From Hermatobates lingyangjiaoensis (Eukaryota > Arthropoda > Insecta > Hemiptera > Hermatobatidae), in the NCBI GenBank assembly GCA_026182355.1, contig JAPFBL010000047.1:186001-250000 (forward strand): DNA of 64,000 nt, in the 5' to 3' direction. This document shows positions 36,703 through 50,445 of the stretch, piece after piece. The notes below the pieces were generated by a model. That model worked only from the letters and a program-made list of their open reading frames with translations, had not been told where the DNA came from and did not search any database. A program made the position numbers and the translations under genes. Within the stretch, counting starts at the first letter, position 1; every line of letters starts with the position of its first letter.

Positions 36703-36812
36703 GTGAAGAGGCGGAGGCCAGTGACTCAGGAGTCTGCGGCAGCATCCTCACGGCGCTTGCCTGGGTCCTCGTGGTCTGCACTCTGCCCTTCTCTCTCTTT
36801 GTTTGCTTTAAG
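36703..36812 (+). CDS. Stomatin/MEC-2-like protein, exon 2 (intramembrane hairpin)
   Basis: This 110-base exon lies between an AG acceptor (36701-36702) and a GT donor (36813). It encodes a short acidic segment (EEAEASDSG), then VCGSILTALAW and VLVVCTLPFSLFVCFK. This is the hydrophobic hairpin that inserts stomatin-family proteins into the inner leaflet of the membrane. With exon 1 as proposed, the Cys is residue 17 and the hairpin Pro residue 34. Their 17-residue spacing equals that between human stomatin Cys30 (palmitoylated) and Pro47 (needed for hairpin topology). The exon ends in phase 0 after Lys42. Stomatins scaffold cholesterol-rich membrane and modulate channels; C. elegans MEC-2 and UNC-1 are family members. 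Which paralogue this is cannot be told from this part. Confidence 0.93.
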
Positions 36813-36829
36813 GTATTCAATTAAATCAA

Positions 36830-39800
36830 TTCTTAAATCAACAATTTCGACTGATATAAAGAATGGTTAATCTGCAGTCTTAAGTGGCAAACCGATGACC
36901 AACCTAATTTGTTTGATAGACCTTTTGAATGTTTTTGAACTTGACTGAAATCAAAAACTCGTTAATAGCTAATTTATCACAAATAAATAAGATTAGAAAC
37001 CCCATCTTAAAATTAAATATTAAAATGTTTACAAAATGAGTATTTACAATAGTCATTGAATGGTTTATAATACAGCATAAAGAAAGTAGTTGTTGGAATT
37101 AATTTTTTTTTTATTAATTTATTATTTAAGTTTCTAGAAAAATATAATTTTCCTAGATAACCAATTTCCTAGATTTCCTATTCCAGATGATGACTAATTA
37201 TATCAAAATATAACTAATGTATTCTTCACTAGTCCATGAGGAATGGTGAATACCAAGGGACATTCATGAAGGACGATACCAGTTATCCGTAAACAATTAA
37301 AACACCTCATGTGTTTTTTTCAGCTTACATATTTTTAAAGTTACTTGTAAAATTAAAATAAACCTGAGAGTAAAATTACTAAAATTACTCGATAGTAAAA
37401 TTAAAATACACGATTAGAGAGTACTTAAAGTTTAAAAACAACTGATAAAGTAATAGGAATTTAAAGATTTATGTGCAACCAAAAATAAAGTTTTTTTCAT
37501 CATCTCAGAGTTCATATTTACATAGATTGATATATGATTACAAATTTGAATTAAACACTACTTTTGTAAAAATTTTTAGTGTTATTGCTGTTTTTGGGGA
37601 ACAGTAAATAATGTGTGTATGTAGGTGTATGTCTGAGAAGGGAAAAAGATCGTGGTAAGAACAGAAAACGAGTGAGCGAAGGAGAAATAGAGAAGGAAAA
37701 GAGTGAGGGATGTAGGGTTGAAAGAGTCATTGAACATCTTGGTTGATTACATACACATGTATCGTCAGTCTACTCAAATATTTCTGTATTAAAGTCCTAA
37801 AGTTAATTTTTTTTAAAAGAAATTAATGATAAGCAAAATTATAATGTTTCCAATGACTTGAGAATTTTGGACAAACATCATCAATTCTGGCAAGTTGCTC
37901 TCAGATTCAGTATAGCAAATGAAAGGTTAGGTTGAGAGGAGCAGAAAACAATGGCCGCATGAGACACAATTTTTAGTCATCTATATATATTATGCAATAG
38001 AAAAAAATGAAGTTAGTTTATTTTTTATACCAACATAGTATTTTACTCATTAGGACTTCCGAGCTGTCTTCTCATTTAGAGTAGCTAAATTTAACACTAT
38101 TTCTCCCTTAACTGGATAACTAGAAATTAAATTATTTCGCACTTTCACTAATCAGCAATGAATTATATTACCTTTAAATACTTTTTAGCTAAATAATCAA
38201 ATAATGGAAGAAGAATTAAATTACTGACTAAGTGGAAATGTAACCAGCTTACTGCCATTTGCCTAGCTCAAATTGGCTAAGGCTCCCTAAGTCTACTTAT
38301 TAAAGTAGTATTTTTTTCAGTGCTATTGTTTGAATTAATTTATAAAAAAAATCCCTAAGCCATTTTAATCTGCAATGTACTAAAAAATATGAAATTTACT
38401 AAAAATCAACCTTGACAAATCTTTAAAGAATTATTAGACTATACCACTGGTATTAGTGGACGATTCCCAAAGTTCGTATGTATTAGTTTTAATAACACCA
38501 AAAATTGATTGAAATAAGAAACTATTAGGGTGATAAAAACATAGATAAAAGGCTACTGAATTACTTAATGTCATTTTGTCTGTCGCAGGTGGATAAAAGA
38601 TAATCTTATAATGACTCTAACATACAGAACCCCTAATTTGTTGATAGAATCTTGCAGTGTTTTGAATATACCTAATTAATAATTTACTCTTACAGATTAA
38701 ACCAGAGTTTCTAATACTTTTTTCCTTCAGGACGCACCTATGAAACACTGATCTTAATATAGCATCACTGATTTTAATATAACAAGTTTAGTCCTGAAAT
38801 ATGAAAATAGAAAATGATAGAAAATTAAAAAGAATAGTTTCTTTTAGAAAGAGAGATCAAATTATTTAAATGATTAAATTATTTAAATCCCCAGGAAAAG
38901 GAAAAGAGAAATTATTATTCACTGCTAATTAAAGATTAAATAAATTACCTTCCAGTACAAAATATTAAGTGTCGATGACTTAACTCAGACTTGAAAAACC
39001 ATTAGTGTTTCTAAAAAAAAATAATAAAAATATGCATATTTTTAAAATATAAATTTAATCTTTGGTTATCTTGGGGCACACCTGGCTACCTTCCAGGGTG
39101 AAACCTTTGAAGAGCACTGTATTAGACGTTTACAGGATCTGTATGAATCCTGTTTTTGTATTATAGTGCGCACCCAGCTTATTGAGCCATATCACGAACT
39201 AAAAAAAAATCCACGTAAAGCTTTTTAGGACTGATTAATAATACCAATTCGGGTTTCTAGAGGCGTATACACAACGAGTAAGTCAGTTAACATGATCCTA
39301 CAAATACCAAAAATATAGCTTCTTATACATTAAAACTTTTAAAAATTATATATTAGTTAACTTCTGAGTTTGCTTCCATCAAAACTTGAGCAACAAAAGT
39401 TCTAAGAAAATAATATGCCTTTGTTCAGAGGATGTTATTTGGAATTTCTAACATCTAGCGCGAGCGGGTACACAGGTACAGAGGCTCCTCATTTCTATTT
39501 TTGCTGATATTTCTCATGGTTGTATACTTCATGCCAATAATGAGTAAACAATGATTATGAAATTATAATTTTATTTTAATTATTAACTTTATTCAATACC
39601 TCGTTGAGAGGAAAAAAAAAGGTTAAACAGATAGTTTGTTGACAGTAATTAAAAAAATTGTCTATGCCCCAAACCATTCAATAATTATTGAAGACGTACA
39701 CAAGCACGTATACCAAATTTCATACTTTGGTGTTATGACTAGTTCACAGCACTTATTTCTAGGGTTTGAGAAACTAGTGATTTGTGATTTAGTGAAATCA

Positions 39801-40860
39801 CTGATCACTAAATTACTGATACTTTAGTACAAATCATCATTAATTATTTTTACTAAAATGAAATTTAAACGCTCTCCTTTTTTTTCAAATAAGTTATTAC
39901 TTCACAATTCACAAAATACTTATTAGATATCATTTTTTTATAAAAATGTAATATTCATTAATGCCAATATTAAAATTCAATATTATTATTGGAACTATAA
40001 CGTTTCATTGTTTGGTGGTTTAAAAAGGTGACATTTTTATTATAAAAATGCTTTTGTTAATATAAGCAAATATTGTTATAATTTAGATTACATTAATAAA
40101 AAGAATATACAGTAAACTTATAAATAAGGATTATCCAGTTCCATGGTTCTTGGATCTTGCAAGGACTACAGTCTTAATAGATGAGATGAGAGTATGACAA
40201 AATCTGATGCTTTGTTGATAACAAAAGTCGCAATAAAGATATTGATTGTTTTGCTGGATAATATTCAATAACTCAGCTATAAATAGACAACTTTCCGCCC
40301 ACTATGGTTATGTTCCCAGACATCTAATTACTTCACCTAGTCGACTTTCGTAAAGGTCCCGTCATCCATCCTAATTCATTGAACTTTATCGCTCCATGTT
40401 GATTTTTGTACACTTTGTCTAATGTTAAGTTACATTTAAATGGTTGCTTTCTATTTTTAGTATAAACAAGCAATTATTTGTCCTATAAAATAATTTTACT
40501 ATCTGAAATAGAATAAATATGTGAGAAACTTGAAATAAACGTAATATAGGATAAACTTCAAGTACAAGATGTATTCATAAGTTCAAGTTACTTATTGAAT
40601 ATAACGTAATTGTTATTATTAACTATAAAACTGTAAAAAAAATTAATTTTTGTCGTTTAGGAGTGCAATCAAACCGTCTTTGCTGGTAGCAAAACACAAT
40701 CTACCACGCTCCTCAATCTATTCCTTTTTTCTGCATTCGTAGTGTTCTTTATCAATTTTGAAAACCTGAATTTTGCTCTGGTCGAAGTAATTATTTTTTC
40801 CATTTTACTGGAAGTCTTAATTAGTGCTAATTATACTTAATTTAGTGTTAATTTCACTGG
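36830..40860. other. AT-rich intron 2 sequence; nothing recognised
   Basis: Only low-complexity AT-rich sequence and a purine-rich patch at about 37630-37720 are seen. No exon fits the stomatin family. Confidence 0.5.
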
Positions 40861-40869
40861 AAGAAATTA

Positions 40870-41690
40870 ATTAACGACCAAAGAGTTGTTTGGCACCCTT
40901 TTTTGGTATTCGGGTTATGTGGAGAACGAGAAGATCGTTTGCCATGGACCACATAAGGGCCCGCCTGGTAGGCACCCAAGCCCAGGACTCTTCTTTCGCA
41001 TTTCTCTTCTCCAAACCTCCCTATACCGCTAGTGGAATGGTTCAATGCGGACATCATGACCCTCCCACTATGTTATGCCTTTGTTCATTCCTACCTTAGT
41101 AACTGCACCTACTCTATTCTTCACAAAATCTTCTGTGCTTCTTGTAACTTCTATGGTTACAAGCTGTAGGCTTCTGTGAAGCTAAGCATTCGTAATATGA
41201 CTAATCACAGGTCTTCTGTCGCTAAGTGTAGTGGTGTTCCATAGTGGCTATTCATGTCAGTTTTCACAGACTCAGTTGCAATGACTATTTCCGTGTATAG
41301 GTTCTTATGCAGATTCCTGATCCCAACACCAATGTCACTTGGAGAGTTCAAGGAAGCATTTATATGTCTCCCGGGAAGTAAATCTGTTCCTGGGCTTAAC
41401 CTCAATCGTTAATTGTTCTTTATTATTATTTACTCATTTATTTTTCCTTCGTTCATTTTTTATTTTTTATTATTTTTTTTATTTATTTATGTTAATATTT
41501 ATCTTATTCATCCTTGTCTCCCCTCCCTCCGTATTTGGCTACACTGGGTGCCTATTTGATTAGACTTCACCTAGTCGTGGCTTGTATTCAGACTAACTCT
41601 TTTCTTTCTACCTTATGACAAGGCAGTCGAAATGAAGTAGTGAGTTTTTGTTTTTATTGTGAATTTAATTTGTATATATATATATATATA
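40870..41690 (+). pseudogene. Penelope-like element 3' half: RT C-terminus, GIY-YIG endonuclease, 3' UTR
   Basis: Broken plus-strand frames read VVWHPFFGIRVMWRTRRSFA, then DHIRARLVGT and PPYTASGMVQCG. This is the post-RT linker of PLE proteins with its Cys motif. LLVTS-like and TNHRSSVAKCSG segments follow, ending in SVPGLNLNR before a stop near 41410, which marks the GIY-YIG domain. The 3' UTR carries a degenerate hammerhead-like TTATGACAAGGCAGTCGAAA at about 41612-41631 and then GTAGTGAG. The copy abuts (TA)n at 41675-41690. It is the same family as 30181-30790. Confidence 0.85.
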
Positions 41691-41699
41691 TTAATGGAA

Positions 41700-44160
41700 T
41701 TAGTTGTTACACAATAAAATTGTCATTTGAATATTTGGAAAATTATTGCTTCCTGAATTTGATTTAGATAGACCCAAAGGTAGTTAGCAGTTTAATAAAC
41801 AATATGGTAATACATAGAACAGTTAATCGTTTTCAGAGCACATACGAATATGTTTCTACAGGTATATTTGTAATTTAACATGGAGAGAAGTTATGGCTGA
41901 CTGACATCTTTTAAACCAGTTTTATTTACTCTTTATAAAAATACTAAAGTGAATGTGGGAAGTTTTTCCACTGCCAGTAAAATTAAAGATTATAGATGGA
42001 AGTAATAGTGATATTTTGTAAACTATGGGATATGCAATTTAAATTTCATACATATATATCATATTTCAATTTAATTTTTTACATTTATTATTTCAAAACA
42101 ATAACCAGTAATATTTATTATTCATATTTTTATACTTTCAATAAAAAATAATCAAAATCCAATCAGTTTTAGTGGCATATGTTTCTTAATGATTATTTCG
42201 CGATGGATTGAATTGATGTTTAATTTCAAGACAATAGAACGAGCAGGGTGGTGTTTTTTCGACAGGTGTGGTTATACAGAGTTGTGAAAAATGGTTGTTT
42301 GCACCGTTGGAAATGCTGTTTCGTGGTAAACAGAAGCTATTGTCAGTTGATATCGGACCAGAAACAGAGGTGGTTTGGAAATTGGCATGGGTATAACTGA
42401 TGTTTTATGATGAACTTGTGTATGGATGACAAATGATTTATGGATAAAAGCAACGAAGCTTCCATCAGTTAGCTTGTCACTAGGGTTCACACACTCTGCT
42501 GACACTTAGCTGCCATTTAAACATCACTAAAGACCAAATTGCATTATTAGTCTTCTTTAAAAGGTATTAGTCAAAACGAAAAAAAATATTCATTTCAATT
42601 AGTTTTTTCAACGTTATATGTTCTTTATTGTACAAGTTTTTGTTCAATAAATTATTAATGCATAATATAAAGGTAATTTAAGGTATTTAATATCCAAAAT
42701 ATTAGAAAAAAGTTTTGAAAATGTAAATTAGTATTTAAAAAAAACTGTTTGGGGCTCCATTAATGCCTTATTAATTGAATATAATATTTAAAATGTATGA
42801 TTGCCTAAATCACTTCAAATATCAATATATATACATTTCAACTGTACAAATATAATATTTATGGTTCACACTTTACTGTTATTCTTTAATATCCACATCA
42901 ACTTATTTAGGATCAACTAAATCAGTCTTCTAACATTTAACTCTAAAGGACTATTCTTTGAGTATAATGTCTCTCATGCAAACCAATCCCAACTAAAAAT
43001 CCACAACATGCAGTTGTTCATCAAAATCATCTTTGCAAATTACAGTAATTTTTGTGAAATAAAGTTTCCAAAACGCTAAAAAAGTTCAATATGATAGCGA
43101 ACTTGGTGGAATCTCTGTTCAATATGATTCCGTCAAAGGACTACAATGAAAATATAAAAAATTCTAAAATCTATATTATATTATTCACATTAAATTTAAG
43201 GTGTTACAGAAATAAATTAAAAATTTATTTGTTAATACATTTGAAATTGTTTAAAACAGGTATTATCATATACAAATTCTAATAACCGATTATGAAGTGA
43301 ATTGAATGGTATCTGAATATTAAGATTATTTAATGTTGTGTTAAATACATTGTTAATGATTTGATGTCACCGTGATAAATAGTTTAGCTTGAAAATCATT
43401 CTTCTTTTAAGCCAGAGTTTATAATAAATAAATTATTAATGCTTTATTGATTAATGCTTTAATAATTAATGAAATGAATAATTTCTAGCTTGAAATGTTC
43501 ACTTTTTATATATAATGAATTGGAATATCTCTTTGTAGTTCTTATATATAAATACATTAAAAATGCATTAATTTAAAAAAATATAAAAATACAACAGTCT
43601 CGAATTTAAACGAATATTTTAACATTTTCCTTTAATTCATACATTTTTTTTGAGGTGCGACAAATCATAAATTACCCTCTAAAATTATGGTACAGGAGAG
43701 TTAGACTTTTGTAAAATGAGAATTAGCTATCTTAAGAAATGTAGAATCAAAGACAGGTCCCATATATTAGGGTATAACACACTACCAGGTGAGGGAATGC
43801 TTTTCTTAAAGGTACTTTATTTAAATGTCTGCCAAACTGGAATACTTCTTACATAAACAATATGAAAAGGAAAAACTAGAATTAACTCATCGCACAATTT
43901 TACAGACAATTGTGAAAATGAGTCAACAACTTAACTGGTCAACTTACAAATAAACCTAAAAATTTTATTGGATATAAATTGATTGCAATAAACAATAATT
44001 TCAGTATGGTAATTTAAATTAGTTTATATTGTCACATTTCGTTATTTCCTACTGCTTAGATTAAAAAATGATGGTGTATGCAAAATTTCTTAAAAGTAAA
44101 AAAAAAGATAATGAAGATGTGAGCTAGCCTACACTCAACTTTATTAGAGGTTGAAGTAAT
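41700..44160. other. Intron sequence without recognised genes; GC-richer patch at 42236-42510
   Basis: Most is AT-rich. The 42236-42510 patch has more balanced composition and a minus-strand open stretch of 77 codons (42505-42272). No family, splice pair or repeat partner was found. Confidence 0.4.
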
Positions 44161-44164
44161 ATCA

Positions 44165-44600
44165 AACTCGTTAATCATTACTGGTGTTTTTGTTTTATTT
44201 TAATGTAGCATCGTGATGAAGTTACATCAAAATCATACAGTCCAGTAAAGTGTTATCAAACTTATGGATAATCAATTTTTATAATTTACTTTCTTTTATT
44301 GTTGGTGTAACAATTTTTTAAAAATGTTAATGGATTTAACCCTAAATCTGATTGATCTAGAGCAATCAGGAAGGCTTTACTGTAAGTATTAAACTGAGGG
44401 CCTGAGACTTATCCGACTTATGGACAGCACTCTCTTATCTGTCCTTTGAGCTTTTTGCAATATCATTTCTAAAATCAGCTTTAGATTTTAATTTCTTTAT
44501 TGAATTTTAAAATCTCCTTAAGGAGTTAAGCGTACTTTTTATTCTACCTCGTTCTATTGGTTATAGGTATAGTGTATCAAAAAGATTTATCCTCTTCAAG
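44165..44600 (-). repeat. I/R1-type LINE 3' region, second minus-strand copy
   Basis: It shares ATCAAACTCGTTAATC and TGTTTTATTTTAATGTAGC, and a later block with TTTTATTCTACCTCGTTCTATT, in the same order as 33441-33900. No readable RT remains. Confidence 0.5.
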
Positions 44601-44844
44601 GTAAACTACCTTTCTGCCTTCAGATAGACTTTGACCATAAGTTTCCGCCTCTTCCAGGCAGGTATCAAGTTAATTGTATTCTACTTAAGTAGTAATTAAG
44701 AAAATAAATTCATGTTAGGTATTCTAAACATGTTTATAAATCCTTCCATTGAAACTATAGTATTTTCTTACCAATTTAAATTGAGATGGAATGATTTTTT
44801 TAAACAAAATTAGACACAGCTGTTGTACCCATCTTTTATCTGCT

Positions 44845-44935
44845 TTCTTCTCCTCATCGATTAATGAGGAGAATCAATTCTCCTCATCAATTCTGATCAT
44901 CATCAACTCATCATCAACTGATCAATTCTTCTAAC
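44845..44935. repeat. Short palindrome and CATCA-rich tandem repeats
   Basis: TTCTCCTCATCGATTAATGAGGAGAA is nearly palindromic and is followed by repeated TTCTCCTCATCAATTCTGATC and CATCAACT units. Confidence 0.7.
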
Positions 44936-45751
44936 CTTTTCAAAATGGAACATTATCTCATTCCAGGGAGCCACATAGGTACTAAGCAGTTTTTACTAGT
45001 TACATTATTAATTTTTGAGTAACTACTTCGACGACTCTTGTAAGATCCTATGCTTACACTACTTATTCTTTGCGCCAGCATTATTAATAAATTCAAAAGT
45101 TTTTGTTTTAATAAATCTATGTGTTCCTGCTGATTTAATGCATTACAACAATATGCTTTCCAAATTTCTTTCTGTAACTAAGAAGTCCAGGGTGATTCTG
45201 TAACTCACAATTTCTGTAACGAACTCTCTGATGGTGTCAATCAATCTCATTCCTCGATTAGACCATCTCTTGACACTCACATGTGCAATATATTCTCCCA
45301 TACCCTCAATGACACTGATATGAAGTTATTTCAAATGAACTTCTGTTCCCAAGGTAAACTGTTAACATTCTATAGGGTCTGCATATGATTTGTAGATCTC
45401 TCTGTTCTAAGTACTTTTCGTGCTAATTATCAGCAGCTAATGTTAACTGCGATATTTTTAATTGTTTGGAAGCGTTTGAAAGAGCTGTCTTACTCTTGTC
45501 TTAGAATGAGACATTTGTCTAAAAACCCGTTATATTAATATTCTTTGCAATTTCATTATGATGAGTGAAAAGTAGCTGATCACATTTGCAGTAATGTTTG
45601 ATGAAAATACGAAACTAATATTCCAAAAGCGAACGTAAGCACGCTATTAGCCAATTTGTTGTTCCAGAATCTAGATTATACAGTAGTGTATCAATTCGTA
45701 TCAACACTCTAAACCTACCAATGCAGATAAAGTATGACTTCCTTTTTTATT

Positions 45752-46082
45752 TATTTGTTTTATTGTTTAAACCGATCCTCTAGCGAGTGATAACGTCAGC
45801 CGTTTACAGGCTTTTTGTTTGGTCGGTGATTCCACAGATTCTACATTGGAACTCCTAAATTTTTCCTAACTCGAGTAGCAAAAAGTGCATTTCGAGTAGA
45901 GATCTTTAACGAGTACCTGATATCGTACAGGCTTGGGACCGACGGCTTAACGTCCTCTCCGAGAGAGGACGTTTTCAGATATATTCACCTTTCACGTGAA
46001 TAAATAAGGACCAGGTGGAGATCGAACCCCGGACTACCAGACCAGAAGCGAGTACTTTAACTACTGAGCTAACCTGGCCCCT
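45752..46082 (-). repeat. tRNA-derived SINE, minus-strand copy
   Basis: The tRNA-like head is at the right end: the complement of GGCCAGGTTAGCTCAGTAG, with a B box complement GGAGATCGAACCCC. The body phrases TAACGAGTACCTGATATCGT and TTAACGTCCTCTCC and the tail TTTAAACCGATCCTC match copy 1 reversed. About 20 bases around 45955-45975 (CTCTCCGAGAGAGGACG) form a local palindrome. Confidence 0.9.
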
Positions 46083-46854
46083 AGACTACTTTTACGAATT
46101 TAAGGAAGTAATTTAATAGTAATAAATTATTATTAGACACTATTAATGAATGATAATAATATTTATTATTCACACTTCCCAACTTCATATTCACTTAAGG
46201 TACTCTTTATTGGACCTATATGACAAATGCAGCTGACATGGATATTTATTTATCAACATATTAAACGATAATAAATTTTGAAATGAAATATTTAATGAAT
46301 ATAAACGGTTTAGTATTTGACCAATCTATTCAACACAGAAGAGATAAGTAAAAAGAACTCTGTGATCTTTATGCTACATGGGAATAACAAAATTTATAAA
46401 AACTTATTGCTAACAGTTATTAAGTTACGTATGAAAAATTAAAGTTTATTAAATCTAAAGAAAAGGCTCCAGGAGAAAGTTTAAAGAACGAGATTATATT
46501 GAAGATGCTGATTAGAGGACGTGAAAGAGACCTGGCTAAATTACATATAATGTTACGAAGGAAAGAGTTCAATTTCAAACAAGTTCAAAAATTCAAAACA
46601 GGTTCAAAAATTTCAACCTCCTGTTATTATGATCACTATCATTGATTTTCATATTAAACATTGCCAAATATGAAATAAAGAAAAAAAAATCATGAATTGC
46701 GAATTTTAGATCAGGAAATATTACAGAAATTTACAATATAAGTTGACTTTGCAGTATTTTGTCAGATTTCTAACACATTAATTTAGTGTTTTATTACTTT
46801 CAAAATTGATATGACTTCATTAAAATAAATGGAATTATTTAATCGACTGTCAAC

Positions 46855-46910
46855 GAGTTTGATGTTAGCTTTACTTATAATGCAGTTGAGTATAGCAAAC
46901 TTCAGGTTTC
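46855..46910 (+). repeat. Solo LINE tail signature
   Basis: CAACGAGTTTGATGTTAGC is followed by TTTACTTATAATGCAGTTGAG and TATAGC, matching the 3' end of the LINE copies at 7690 and 18672. Confidence 0.6.
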
Positions 46911-47199
46911 AATTTGAATGAAATTCATTGAAAACCACAATTTTGATTATATTGTGGTTAGCATACTTACATTTGAACCATAGAAGGATTTAATATTTTT
47001 CTAGAATATGTAGAATGATTTGACACTGGAATTAATTGTAGAAAGCTGCTTGGCGCCTTCACCCTTTCTATAGGAAAATTTGATCTGAAGATATTCGACG
47101 TAGAGCACTCAAAAGAAATAAAATCCCTTGTAGGAGTGACTGAGACTTCCCCCAATATTTCATCTTAGATGTCCTCACTCAAAAGCTTTCAGTTTTGTT

Positions 47200-48745
47200 T
47201 TGCCTTCTCAATTCCACTTCTTCTTACTTGTTATGTTTTGCTCTTAATACTGTTATTTATATATTATGTAAACATCTTTTACATTTTTTTATTATTCCAA
47301 TTTATTTTAGAGATAAAAATATACATTATTCTTCTTCTAAACTTAAGTGAAAGTAAATATTAAATTAATACATGGGCAAACAAAGTCAGCTAAATGTTGT
47401 ATTCAAACTCCTTGAACAATTGACTAAGAAATCCCAGCTTGCTAACTCTCAAAATCTACTATTTCAGCAGCTCTTATAAATTACTTTAAATATCCAGTGG
47501 ATCTTCCTGGGAAAAATCATATATAGTTCTTCACAATATATATGTTTTCATTATACTTTAACTATTCATTAATGTAAGTATGGTATGTTAAATAATACAA
47601 TTATGTTTTATATTTTCTGGATCAACACACATAAAGGAATATTTTTTGTTTTTTACTAGTTCTATTTTCTAAAAATACGAAAAATATGAACAAAAAAGTT
47701 TAAATTTTTATGAGGTTTTAAAATTTGTAAATTATATTTTTCATGATTTCTACCTACATTTAGGTTGGTGGATGCCTATCAAATATATTTCAAACATTCA
47801 AAAAGTCTTACCATTTGGAAATGTTGTAATATTTTACATATTATGTAATTAATTTAACAATTTACTCTAATTTACCTTTAACTCTAATTATTCTAGGACT
47901 TTGAGCAAAATGGGCTACACAAAATTTTGCAACTATTAATTTAAAAAAATATCTTAAATATTTTAACGACTCTAACATTAAAAAGGTTTATGTTATAAGG
48001 TTATATCAGTATAACAGTAAGTTTGAAAGGTTTGTATTGTTTCAAAATATGTAGACGTCATCAAATTGAGTGAATGAACCAAAATGAATGAAATTCATTT
48101 TGAATGAACTTCAAAAATCTAGTAAATATCAAAGACATAAACACATATACTTGGATTCTTACGAGTCTAATTGTGTCAAGCAATAATTTGCTAATATTAC
48201 TGTGGATTTGTAATCTTTCTTGCAAGCAGTCCATAGTCAAAAGCACAGCACATGGTGCGAAAAAATAATAGTGAATAGTGCACATATAGATTATATGTAC
48301 GTCATTATAATGTCATTACATTACGTATAGATTACAATAACTAATAGTAATAATTCTATTTCAATACCAGATAAACACTCGTTTCTGAATATTCAAGAAT
48401 TCATGCATATTTTACATGGTACCGCCATTCAATGTATTGATGTAGTTTCAGATAACAAAAATATTCCAGTCGCATCCAAACACCGTAGGGGTCAACTACT
48501 AAAACACGTTATGTATTATTAGAATTTCTGTTTATTCTATTCGGTTAACCAACACGGTTCAAACGTTGTAATGCTTTATTAACGAATAATTACAAAATTT
48601 ACCCTTCTGTTTCAGTTATCCGATGACCTCCCGCTGGATATAAAGAGTTTTAAAGAAACTCTTGGCCTTTTTTTTCTGATTAATATCATCTAACATTGCT
48701 CTTAACTGGGGAGAGTGTTTTATTTTCAATTCATATTTAGTTTTT
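47200..48745. other. AT-rich intron sequence, nothing recognised
   Basis: No repeat family or exon was identified. The open stretches here have hydrophobic, AT-driven composition. Confidence 0.45.
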
Positions 48746-48749
48746 TAGA

Positions 48750-48863
48750 ATATATATATATATAAACCAATTAAAAAAGATAGCACACAGATAGACACAG
48801 GAATAACTCACTTCTATATTTGCGGAAGAGTCCCGCAGGAAGGCAGAGCGGCGACTCCTGCCG

Positions 48864-48900
<37 letters not shown>
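48750..48900 (-). repeat. PLE-end fragment flanked by two (TA)n tracts
   Basis: A short TA run at 48751-48764 is followed by a minus-strand fragment that reads GAGTCGCCGCTCTGCCTTCC, CTGCGGGACTCTTCCGCAAA and TATAGAAGTGAG. This is a degenerate form of the hammerhead-like end seen at 30692-30730. The long (TA)n is at 48867-48898. Confidence 0.55.
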
Positions 48901-49290
48901 ATGTGAGTTTAAAATTCAAGATGAATAACACACAGAATAAAGAAATGGTGCGAAACTACCGAGCAGTAGCTGGAAACCATTAACAATGAATACATTTGTT
49001 TAATGCAAATATTTGCTATACTGTTAATTATCATATCATTCATTATCGGCTACATACGTCTCATTTCCGTTAACTGATGTGCAGGCAGACTAAAGCTCAT
49101 CCAAAACTCTCTAGGGTGAAAAAGCTTTGCTTGCGAATATTTTTTACCATAGTCATAGTCAGTAGAAAGGATAACAGTAGAAAGGATAACACTGTTTTCT
49201 GGTTTGAGCATATTGTTTCTTGTTTTGTGTTAAATGGAAAGCAAATCCAAAAGGTTTTTTTAACCTTTCGCTAATAATTAAATAAATAGT

Positions 49291-49293
<3 letters not shown>

Positions 49294-49342
<49 letters not shown>
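49294..49342. repeat. (TA)n microsatellite
   Basis: About 24 uninterrupted TA units. A 15-base direct repeat (GTAGAAAGGATAACA) lies at 49160-49190. Confidence 0.95.
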
Positions 49343-49344
<2 letters not shown>

Positions 49345-49995
49345 ATGACTGTGGCAAAGCAATGACTTACAGTAGCAAAGCAAGTATAGATAATCAATTC
49401 ATGAATATAACAACTTTAAAAAGTGGTTTTCATCAAAAAAAATGTATTGTGAAAAGAACTTTTATCTAACAACGAGGCAAAGAACAATGAAGAACTCAAC
49501 GCACATTAAGGCATTTGAAAATTCTTAGAGGTTAGAGTGTTAGAGATTTAGAGTCAAAGCCTAACTCTGGTATTTGCTAAAAATGTTAAAAAACAACTTA
49601 TAACAGCTTATAAAAGCTAATTTAACAGTTTAAGAGAGAGCTAAAACAATTAAGTTGAAAAGAGATATGTCGAGTTTAATGCTTGCATTAGAGTAGAGTG
49701 AAATTCATAAATAACTCCAATTGCAACTAAGACAACCCATAGCCTATTAAGTTTACGTAGAGATGTATAGATAGAACACTTTGATAATGACCTAAGACTT
49801 TGAATAGGATCTAATTTCTTAAAACTTCATGGTGGTGAAACCATAAGAGGGCAAGGTAAATCTGACTACTTGATTCAGGCATTGATATCTGATTCACCAA
49901 TTAATGTATGAAAATTAATTGATGGTTTCCCTTTCTGTTTCTTGAGAAAAATATACTAAAACTATCAACATGTATAAGTTTAGATAAAAAAAATT

Positions 49996-50445
49996 GGAAT
50001 TTTGTTTAAATTATTTATCAGGGATTGCCGTTGTTAGACTTCATCAAATAAAAGAGAACTTCAGTTTTGCCAGCATTACCCCAATTAAGGGTTCTAGATC
50101 CTTAAACCTTAATCAAGAAAAGTATGCAGGTATTCACTTTTTCCTCTAACATCAACCTTCCCAGAAATTCTGGTCAAAGAAATTACTATCAACTTTTCAA
50201 TCAAAGAATCTGTTAACTGTTCTGACAGAACCATCCTATTTTTTGGGAGTCAATGTGAATTCACACTTAAACTCTATCGAAGATCAGATGTTCTAGTTGG
50301 TAATTTTAATCCCGCTTCTGAATTTCTTATTATCGATTTTATTTCGATATATAAATAAGAAAAGGAGGAATTTTGTTTAAATTATTTATCAGGGATTTGC
50401 CGTCTTTACGCCTCATCAAATAAGAGAGAACTTTGGTTTGCTAGC
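49996..50445 (+). repeat. Direct repeat of about 79 bp, 371 bp apart
   Basis: 49996-50074 and 50367-50445 both run from GGAATTTTGTTTAAATTATT through TTATCAGGGATT, CATCAAATAA and GAGAACTT to a TTTGC(C/T)AGC end. About one in eight bases differs. The spacer has no recognised coding content. Confidence 0.75.
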
